Assembly: GCA_946538875.1 (NCBI GenBank)
Contig: CAMNHD010000032.1
Coordinates: forward strand, 1 to 10,351
DNA length: 10,351 bases
DNA from: an uncultured Treponema sp.
GTDB taxonomy: Bacteria > Spirochaetota > Spirochaetia > Treponematales > Treponemataceae
Direction of reading: 5' to 3'
Below the pieces are notes generated by a model that had not been told where the DNA came from, made no database searches, and saw only the letters and a program-made list of their open reading frames with translations. Made by a program: the position numbers and the translations under genes. Position 1 is the first letter of the stretch. Each line of letters starts with the position of its first letter. Shown one piece after another: positions 4,818-10,351 of this stretch.

Positions 4818-7145
4818 ATGGATTTAAAAGACAAGATTCGTTTATTCAACGGGGTCGGCAGCTGGAACTCTTACTCTGCCAACAATCAGATCCCTGCAAT
4901 CACCATGAGCGACGGGCCTCACGGTTTACGCAAGCAGGACCAGGAATCCTACTCGGACCTCAATGCAAGCCGTACTGCCACATGCTTTCCGACTGCGAGC
5001 TGCATTGCTTCGTCGTGGGACAGGAATGCTCTTTCCCTGCTGGGAGCATCCATTGCAAAAGAGGCCCTGCACGAAAATGTACAGCTCATGCTTGGCTGCG
5101 GAATGAACATCAAGCGCTCACCTCTCTGCGGACGCAATTTTGAATACTTTTCGGAAGACCCTTTCCTTACGGGCGAACTTGCCGCCTCATACGTGAACGG
5201 TATGCAGGCTTCCGGCGTAGGTTCGTGCATAAAACATTTTGCCTGCAATAATCAGGAAAAGCGGCGTCAGACTTCCTCCAGCAATGTTGACGAAAAGACT
5301 CTTCACGAGATTTATCTGCGCGGCTTTGAGATTGCCGTAAAAAAATCTTCCCCTGCTGCGATTATGAGTTCGTACAACCGGGTGAACGGAATTTACGCAA
5401 GCCATTCGCCCTACCTTCTGAACCAGGTGCTGAGGGAAAAGTGGGGGTTCAACGGAATTGTAATTTCCGACTGGGGTGCCTGCATAGACGCACCTGCATG
5501 TCTTAAGGCCGGAATGGATCTTGCCATGCCTGACTCCAACGGCTACTTTGACATGCAGCTTTCCAAAGCCGTTAAGGACGGAAGCCTCAGAGAGCAACAG
5601 ATTGACATTGCGAACAGCCGCCTTATCTCCACTGCACGTCGTCTTAATCAGATGAGGGAAGATGCACCTGGCCGCGCACCAGACGGTTCGTTTCCTGTGG
5701 ACTACAAGGTTCAGCACAAGACTGCACTTTACCTTGCATGCAAAAGTGCGGTGCTTCTCCGGAACAAGGGAACTCTACCGCTCACGGCAGCAAAAAACAA
5801 AAGCCTGCTTGTAATCGGGGAACTTGCCGTTAACATGAAGTTTCAGGCAGGAGGTTCAAGCCACATCACTACAGCCTCCTACCCTGATGCTGTGGAATCG
5901 CTGAGGGCCCAGGGCTTTGATGTGGAATATTCTCCCGGTTACTATTCGGGCTTCTGCAGACGCTCCAAGGCTCCGGCAAAAAACCGTCCGCTGATTGCAA
6001 AGGCTCTGCTTGACGCAAAAAAGGCTGTTGAGCAAAAAAAGACCATCCTTTACTTTTGCGGACTGACCGACTGCTTTGAAGGCGAAGGCTTTGACCGCGA
6101 CACACTCAAGCTTCCGGCAGAACAGGAAGAACTTCTTGTGGAGCTTTTAAAAATCACAGGCGACCTGGTGCTTGTCTCGTTCAGCGGCTCCCCCATAGAT
6201 CTTTCTCACGCAAAGTCAGCTGCGGCAATCCTACAGATGTATCTTCCGGGAGAAGCATGCGGAGAGGCAACTGCTTTGCTTCTTGCGGGAAGAGTCGTTC
6301 CAAGCGGAAAACTTGCGGAAACTTGGCCTTTCAAGATTGAAGACACTCCATGCTGCAAAAACTTTGCCCCTGACGGCGACCAGGTGGACTATGCGGAAAA
6401 AGATCTTGTGGGCTACAGATGGTACCAGGCAAAGAATATTCCCGTTCAGTTCCCGTTCGGGTTCGGCTTGAGCTACACTACTTTTGAATATTCTGCTCCT
6501 GAGCTTTGCCCTGACTTTGAACACAACATGGCTCTTACGCTCAGAGTCCGGAACACTGGCTCCTGCGACGGGGCGGAAACTGTGCAGATTTATGTTCAGA
6601 AAAAAGATGCGCCTTATAAAAAACTCTGTGGCTTTGAAAAGGTCTTTGTAAAAAGCGGTGAAGAGGAAACCGTGCGGATTCAGCTTGACTCCATAACTTT
6701 TTCCCAGTGGTCTGTTGCGGACGGAGATTTTGTGAAGCTTGGCGGTGAGTATACGCTTATGGCGGCGGCGAATGTTGATGACGTCCGCTCCTGCGTTTCT
6801 GTGACTGTAAGCGGTGCGTCGGAGCTTGGCGGTGCGGCGGGGACTGACGTCAACGCATCGCACCTCAGCACCACACCGAACCACAGTATTCCAAAAAACG
6901 CAGAACAATTCACCCTCACAAGCAGCCTTGGCGACATGGCAAAGAAATCCCTGCGGGTAAGGCTTCTGCTTAAGATACTGAGCACCTTCCTGATAATCAC
7001 AAGCCGCGACAAAACCAGCGAAAGTCCCGCAGTAAAAATCGCACTCAGCGCAATCAGGGAAAATCCACTGGAAAGCCTGATAAGCACATCCGGCGGAGCA
7101 ATTAGTTACAAATTTGCACAACGCATAGTCAGATGGGCAAACTAA
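4818..7145 (+). CDS. Glycoside hydrolase family 3 beta-glycosidase, cytoplasmic
   Basis: A 775-residue GH3 enzyme of the beta-glucosidase type that removes terminal sugars from beta-linked oligosaccharides with retention of configuration. The TIM-barrel domain shows SDGPHGLR (31-38), GRNFEYFSEDP (105-115), KHFACNNQE (139-147) and the nucleophile Asp218 in VISDWGA. The second domain carries EGEGFDR, with Glu423 the likely acid/base. The FGFGLSYT motif and a fibronectin III-like domain follow (GAETVQIYVQ). The last 100 residues form a tail whose end (NPLESLISTSGG) resembles tails of other GH3 enzymes of this subgroup. There is no signal peptide, so it should act in the cytoplasm on imported oligosaccharides. 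The sugar symporter gene follows after 29 bases. The linkage cleaved cannot be told from sequence; beta-glucosidase or beta-xylosidase activity are both possible. Codon choice changes towards the 3' end. Confidence 0.92.
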   Translation: MDLKDKIRLFNGVGSWNSYSANNQIPAITMSDGPHGLRKQDQESYSDLNASRTATCFPTASCIASSWDRNALSLLGASIAKEALHENVQLMLGCGMNIKRSPLCGRNFEYFSEDPFLTGELAASYVNGMQASGVGSCIKHFACNNQEKRRQTSSSNVDEKTLHEIYLRGFEIAVKKSSPAAIMSSYNRVNGIYASHSPYLLNQVLREKWGFNGIVISDWGACIDAPACLKAGMDLAMPDSNGYFDMQLSKAVKDGSLREQQIDIANSRLISTARRLNQMREDAPGRAPDGSFPVDYKVQHKTALYLACKSAVLLRNKGTLPLTAAKNKSLLVIGELAVNMKFQAGGSSHITTASYPDAVESLRAQGFDVEYSPGYYSGFCRRSKAPAKNRPLIAKALLDAKKAVEQKKTILYFCGLTDCFEGEGFDRDTLKLPAEQEELLVELLKITGDLVLVSFSGSPIDLSHAKSAAAILQMYLPGEACGEATALLLAGRVVPSGKLAETWPFKIEDTPCCKNFAPDGDQVDYAEKDLVGYRWYQAKNIPVQFPFGFGLSYTTFEYSAPELCPDFEHNMALTLRVRNTGSCDGAETVQIYVQKKDAPYKKLCGFEKVFVKSGEEETVRIQLDSITFSQWSVADGDFVKLGGEYTLMAAANVDDVRSCVSVTVSGASELGGAAGTDVNASHLSTTPNHSIPKNAEQFTLTSSLGDMAKKSLRVRLLLKILSTFLIITSRDKTSESPAVKIALSAIRENPLESLISTSGGAISYKFAQRIVRWAN

Positions 7146-7161
7146 GCCCGCAGCACAGAAC

Positions 7162-7167
7162 AAGGAG
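7162..7167 (+). promoter_or_regulatory. Ribosome binding site deciding the symporter start
   Basis: AAGGAG lies seven bases before the ATG at 7175. The upstream in-frame ATG at 7133, inside the GH3 gene, has no such site and would add 14 hydrophilic residues not typical of the family. Confidence 0.75.
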
Positions 7168-7174
7168 AGACAAA

Positions 7175-8599
7175 ATGTTGGACAACAGGACAAAATGGTG
7201 TTACACAATCGGAGCAACAGGACGCGATGCAGCCTACGCAATGGTCAGCATGTACCTTGTGACGTACATCCAGTACACAATGAAGCTTAGCGTCGCGCAG
7301 TTCGCCGCAATCTCTGCAATTATGATTGTCTGCCTAATCTGGGACGCAATAAACGACCCCATGATGGGAATCATCATAGAAAACTGCCACTTCAAGCAAG
7401 GCAAGTTCCGTCCATGGATACTCTGCGGCAGCATACTCAACGCCATAGTCATAGTGCTCATGTTCACCGTAAGGCCCACTGGCTGGAGCTTCGTCGCATT
7501 CTTCGGAATAAGCTACCTGCTATGGGGAATGACTTACACCATGAACGACATCGCCTACTGGGGAATGCTTCCAAGCCTCTCAAGCGATTCCAAGGAACGC
7601 GACACACTAGTCACAATGATGAGCATCTTCATCTGCGTGGGACAGTTCGCGGTTGCAGGAGTTGTCCCGATGATAATCGCAGGAAATGCCGTGAACGCCT
7701 ACCGCATATCCGCACTTGTCGTCGCGCTTGCATTCATAGCATTCCAGACACTCACCTATCTTGGCGCAAGGGAAAGACCTTCCTCCGCCGCAAACACAGA
7801 AAAACTTTCGCTAAGGGACATGTTCCGCATCTTTGCCCGCAACGACCAGCTCATAGTCTCAGGGATTGCCGTCTTCATGTTCCAGATAGGAAGCTGTCTT
7901 CTGCTGATGTTCGGAATGAATTTCTTCTATTTTGAATTCGGCTACTCTCAGGGGGGAAACCTTGTGTTTCTCTTTACAGTGATGTACGGTCTTGGAACAC
8001 TCATCTCGCAGGCAGTATTTCCATTTCTCACCAAACGATTCAGCCGCAGCACACTGCTGACATTCTTCACCCTGCTCACAATGTTCTTCTACGCCGCAAT
8101 CTTTCTGGTCGGCATAGTCATTCCAAAGCATCCGGTCATCATAAACATCATCGGTTTCTGCATCTTCTTTTCGCAGGGCGTGCTGAATCTTGTGCTGATT
8201 GTAATGCTGAACAACACAATCGAATATGACGAATACAAATTCCACGAACGCCACGACAGCATCATCTCCGCAGTCCGCTCATTCGCAACAAAATTCGCAG
8301 GTGCAGTGAACCAGGGACTCACAAACCTTGTGCTCATAATCTCCGGCATCTACGGAATCAGTCAGAAAATCTCAAGTCTCGAAGTCGCATCCGGCACAGG
8401 AAGCCTCAGTTCCGACCAAGTGCTCATCCAGGCAGACTCAGCTATCCGTACCGCCACACGCTCACAGCTGATCGGTCTCCGTACCGGCATGACGTTGATT
8501 CCTGTAATCGCCCTTGCAGCCACACTCATTCTGCTCCGCAAAAAATACATCATCACCGAAGTGGAATACAGACGCATGGTCGGGGAACTGCAGAAGTAA
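7175..8599 (+). CDS. GPH-family sugar:cation symporter (MFS superfamily)
   Basis: A 474-residue integral membrane protein with about 12 hydrophobic helices. It belongs to the glycoside-pentoside-hexuronide:cation symporters (MelB, XynB/XylP-like), which bring glycosides into the cell with Na+ or H+. Family marks are the N-terminal GRDAAYAMVSMYLVTY (residues 16-31), WDAINDPMMG (56-65) with the paired acidic residues Asp57 and Asp61, KFRPW (77-81) in the loop between helices 2 and 3, and YTMNDIAYWGMLPSLS. The C-terminal half has EYDEYKFHERHDSIISAVRS, also typical. It shares a promoter with the preceding GH3 gene, so the pair should import and then cleave a beta-linked di- or oligosaccharide. 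The substrate itself is not readable. No terminator is evident in the 69 bases before the next gene. Confidence 0.93.
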   Translation: MLDNRTKWCYTIGATGRDAAYAMVSMYLVTYIQYTMKLSVAQFAAISAIMIVCLIWDAINDPMMGIIIENCHFKQGKFRPWILCGSILNAIVIVLMFTVRPTGWSFVAFFGISYLLWGMTYTMNDIAYWGMLPSLSSDSKERDTLVTMMSIFICVGQFAVAGVVPMIIAGNAVNAYRISALVVALAFIAFQTLTYLGARERPSSAANTEKLSLRDMFRIFARNDQLIVSGIAVFMFQIGSCLLLMFGMNFFYFEFGYSQGGNLVFLFTVMYGLGTLISQAVFPFLTKRFSRSTLLTFFTLLTMFFYAAIFLVGIVIPKHPVIINIIGFCIFFSQGVLNLVLIVMLNNTIEYDEYKFHERHDSIISAVRSFATKFAGAVNQGLTNLVLIISGIYGISQKISSLEVASGTGSLSSDQVLIQADSAIRTATRSQLIGLRTGMTLIPVIALAATLILLRKKYIITEVEYRRMVGELQK

Positions 8600-8632
8600 T
8601 TCAGTACAGCGCCGGTATAACAATAGATTATC

Positions 8633-8661
8633 TTGCCTTTTTGCGGGAAAATGCTTATTTT
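8633..8661 (+). promoter_or_regulatory. Candidate promoter for the alarmone synthetase
   Basis: TTGCCT (8633-8638), a 17-base spacer and TATTTT (8656-8661) each match the sigma-70 consensus at four positions. The -10 box ends eight positions before the A of the ATG at 8669, again implying transcription starting within a base or two of the start codon. Confidence 0.4.
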
Positions 8662-8668
8662 TAAAGGT

Positions 8669-9400
8669 ATGGATAAAGAATTGGTTTTAAAAAAGACTGC
8701 TGACGACAACCGTGAACTGCTCACCGACCCAAAGACTATTCTCGACACCGCAATGGAATTCCAGCATCTGCTCATGCTTTACGAAAGCGGCGTCAAGCAG
8801 ATTACCACTAAATTCGAGATTCTTGAAGATGAATTCCAGAGCAAGCACAAGCGCAATCCTATAGAAACAATTTCAAGCCGCATCAAGGATCCTATGAGCA
8901 TTGCGGAAAAGCTACAGCGCAAAGGCCTGGCCGTCACAATGGACAATATGGTCAACAAGCTGTACGACATTGCAGGAATACGTGTCACATGCCCCTTTAT
9001 CAGCGATGTCTACCATGTTACCCAGATGCTCCTCCAGCAGGACGACATAACACTTATCGAGATGAAGGATTATATCCAGAATCCCAAGGCAAGCGGTTAC
9101 CGCAGTCTGCACGTAATAGTAAAGGTGGGAGTGTATTTTTCCGATCAAAAACGCGAAATTCCCGTCGAAATTCAGATACGCACCATCGCTATGGACTTTT
9201 GGGCCAGTCTTGAACACCAGCTGCATTACAAAAAGGATTACCAGATGCCTGCAAATGTAAGCACGGAACTTAAATCCATTGCAGAAGCCATAGCCTCCAA
9301 CGACCGCCGTATGCAGGAACTTGCCAAGAATATCCCCGGCTTTGTGGAATACAATATCATACAGTATCCTGAACATAATACAGTTCTTGCTAAAAAATAG
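8669..9400 (+). CDS. Small alarmone synthetase, RelQ/RelP-type GTP pyrophosphokinase
   Basis: A 243-residue cytoplasmic enzyme that transfers pyrophosphate from ATP to GDP or GTP, making (p)ppGpp. It carries only the synthetase domain: RIKDPMSIAEKL (71-82), YDIAGIRV (99-106), NPKASGYRSLHV (138-149) and VEIQIRTIAMDFWA (166-179), the last holding the catalytic Glu region. There is no hydrolase (HD), TGS or ACT domain, so it is a stand-alone small synthetase, somewhat longer than Bacillus RelQ (about 211 residues). The extra length lies in the N-terminal helix and after residue 215. I chose ATG 8669 because upstream in-frame starts (ATG 8651, TTG 8633) fall inside the proposed promoter. AAAGG stands just one base before the ATG, too close for a normal ribosome binding site. 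Small synthetases are usually controlled by transcription during stress. Confidence 0.9.
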   Translation: MDKELVLKKTADDNRELLTDPKTILDTAMEFQHLLMLYESGVKQITTKFEILEDEFQSKHKRNPIETISSRIKDPMSIAEKLQRKGLAVTMDNMVNKLYDIAGIRVTCPFISDVYHVTQMLLQQDDITLIEMKDYIQNPKASGYRSLHVIVKVGVYFSDQKREIPVEIQIRTIAMDFWASLEHQLHYKKDYQMPANVSTELKSIAEAIASNDRRMQELAKNIPGFVEYNIIQYPEHNTVLAKK

Positions 9401-9401
9401 T

Positions 9402-9430
9402 TTGTGAAAATGCCTTTTCTGCCTTATAAT
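9402..9430 (+). promoter_or_regulatory. Promoter for the beta-CASP nuclease gene
   Basis: TTGTGA (9402-9407), 17 bases, and a perfect TATAAT (9425-9430). The -35 starts one base after the stop codon of the synthetase. Unlike the other promoters here it is followed by a leader of about 20 bases with a ribosome binding site. Confidence 0.6.
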
Positions 9431-9446
9431 ATTATCAGACAGTTAT

Positions 9447-9452
9447 AGGAGG
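9447..9452 (+). promoter_or_regulatory. Ribosome binding site of the beta-CASP nuclease gene
   Basis: AGGAGG lies six bases before the ATG at 9459, an optimal arrangement that decides this start over the in-frame ATG three codons later. Confidence 0.85.
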
Positions 9453-9458
9453 CGAACT

Positions 9459-10351
9459 ATGAGCGTAATGAGTTATTCTTTAGGAGCAGCCCAGGAAGTC
9501 ACTGGTAGTAAACATATATTGGAAGTCGACGGAAGAAGTTTCATGATTGACTGCGGCGCATTTCAGGGAAAACGTGCTGAAGCCGACAAAAAGAACCGGG
9601 ACTTTGACTTTTCTGCTGACAAGATTGAAAGTGTGATACTTACACATGCGCATTATGACCACTGCGGACTTTTGCCTGTGCTGGCAAAGAACGGCTACAG
9701 AGGGAATATCTATGCAACACCGGCCACACGCGACCTTGCAAACATCGTGATGATGGACAGCGCACGTATCCAGGCACGCGATGCGGAATTCCTTGCCAAA
9801 CAGGCACGCAAAAAAGGCGAAAAGTTCACTTGGAGGCCTCTGTTCACGGAAGAAGACTGTGTAAATGCCGCCAACCAGATAGTATCCCTTAGCTACAACC
9901 GCAAAATGTTCATAGCGCCTGACGTTCAGCTGGAATTCTTTGACGCAGGGCATATTCTTGGCAGCGCATTTGCCTATGTGACTATCACTGGACAAAGGGC
10001 AAACCCTGTTACCGGAAAAAAGCAGAGCAGCGGCATGGGAAGCGGCCGACGCTTCTGGCACAGGCTCTTCGGCGGCGGGCCAAAGGAGACCCAGGCTATT
10101 GCGGAAAAGGCAGGGCATGGTGTTGTCAGCGGAGAGATGGCTCTTAGGGGTGCTCCTTCTGACGAAATACGCATTTTGTACACTGGAGACCTTGGCCGTA
10201 TAGGAAAGCCTATAATCCGCGACCCCTCCACAAATGTTCCTGCTCCTGACTACATCTTCATGGAAAGCACTTACGGAAACAGGCTCCACGAATCCCCGGG
10301 AGTGGCAATGGACGACCTTGTGGCTGTAGTCCGCAAAGCCGTTGAACGCAA
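9459..10351 (+). CDS. MBL-fold beta-CASP-type RNA nuclease, N-terminal part (3' end outside window)
   Basis: The frame is open from the ATG to the window edge (297 complete codons). It encodes a metallo-beta-lactamase-fold enzyme resembling the CPSF/YSH1-like RNA exonuclease group, which binds two zinc ions and degrades or processes RNA in the cytoplasm. The N-terminus YSLGAAQEVTGSKHILEV and IDCGAFQG are characteristic. Metal ligands are visible: HAHYDH (residues 63-68), His165 in DAGHILGSA and Asp244 in YTGDLGR. FMESTYGNRLH follows, at the boundary to the beta-CASP domain, which lies mostly outside the window. Between His165 and Asp244 are 78 residues where the family usually has about 20-25. 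The extra piece (roughly residues 178-234) is basic, Gly/Ser-rich and then Ala/Gly-rich. The gene has its own promoter and a strong ribosome binding site. Confidence 0.9.
   Translation, partial: MSVMSYSLGAAQEVTGSKHILEVDGRSFMIDCGAFQGKRAEADKKNRDFDFSADKIESVILTHAHYDHCGLLPVLAKNGYRGNIYATPATRDLANIVMMDSARIQARDAEFLAKQARKKGEKFTWRPLFTEEDCVNAANQIVSLSYNRKMFIAPDVQLEFFDAGHILGSAFAYVTITGQRANPVTGKKQSSGMGSGRRFWHRLFGGGPKETQAIAEKAGHGVVSGEMALRGAPSDEIRILYTGDLGRIGKPIIRDPSTNVPAPDYIFMESTYGNRLHESPGVAMDDLVAVVRKAVER

Noticed and set aside
4810..4827. Short leader ORF from the ATG at 4810
   Set aside because: It has only five codons, created by the ATGGATTT duplication, and would lie upstream of the predicted transcription start.
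6231..7241. A 336-codon open frame on the minus strand
   Set aside because: It lies antisense to the GH3 gene, is rich in Cys, Arg and Phe as shadow frames are, and has no domain or start signal.
8599..8669. Intrinsic terminator between symporter and alarmone synthetase
   Set aside because: There are T-runs but I could not build a convincing GC stem before any of them.
9480..10289. A 269-codon open frame on the minus strand
   Set aside because: It lies opposite the open frame with intact MBL motifs, a consensus promoter and AGGAGG; the antisense product has no recognisable features.

Overview
The window looks like a chromosomal stretch of an anaerobic, carbohydrate-using bacterium of moderate GC content. 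A host-associated or rumen spirochaete such as Treponema would fit: FeoB with a tiny Cys-rich partner, a cytoplasmic GH3 glycosidase with a GPH sugar symporter, and a stand-alone alarmone synthetase. No rRNA or marker gene fixes the taxonomy, so this placement is tentative. I see no tRNA, rRNA, CRISPR array, transposase or integrase.

Layout, left to right. (1) Positions 1-1008 (+): the 3' end of feoB (ferrous iron permease), then a 52-residue Cys-rich membrane protein of the FeoB-associated type. Two hairpins follow. (2) 1099-1869 (+): a class I SAM-dependent methyltransferase, convergent with the next block. (3) 4501-1874 (-): a probable operon reading leftwards. It holds carA (small subunit of carbamoyl-phosphate synthase), a small acidic coiled-coil protein starting in a TGATG overlap with the carA stop, a barnase-type ribonuclease with an N-terminal membrane segment and a long linker, and a barstar-type inhibitor just downstream. 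A weakly supported 57-codon ORF ends one base before carA. (4) 4502-4817: a divergent intergenic region with a GC-rich block, a carA promoter candidate and a strong promoter for the rightward genes. (5) 4818-8599 (+): a cytoplasmic GH3 beta-glycosidase and a GPH-family sugar:cation symporter, probably one uptake-and-cleavage operon. (6) 8669-9400 (+): a small alarmone (p)ppGpp synthetase of the RelQ/RelP type. (7) 9459 to the right edge (+): a metallo-beta-lactamase-fold, beta-CASP-type RNA nuclease. It has an insertion of about 55 residues between two metal-ligand motifs and is cut by the window end.

The most notable points are the barnase-barstar pair, whose catalytic and interface residues are all visible, with the nuclease apparently tethered to or exported across the membrane; the insertion in the beta-CASP-type protein; and three genes (methyltransferase, GH3, alarmone synthetase) whose best promoter puts the predicted transcription start on or within a base or two of the ATG, with no usable Shine-Dalgarno sequence. 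The last point suggests leaderless mRNAs. By contrast the beta-CASP-type gene, the symporter, the FeoB partner and the barnase have good ribosome binding sites. I found no clearly new multi-gene defence or mobile system. The nearest candidate is the coiled-coil/barnase/barstar group behind carA.
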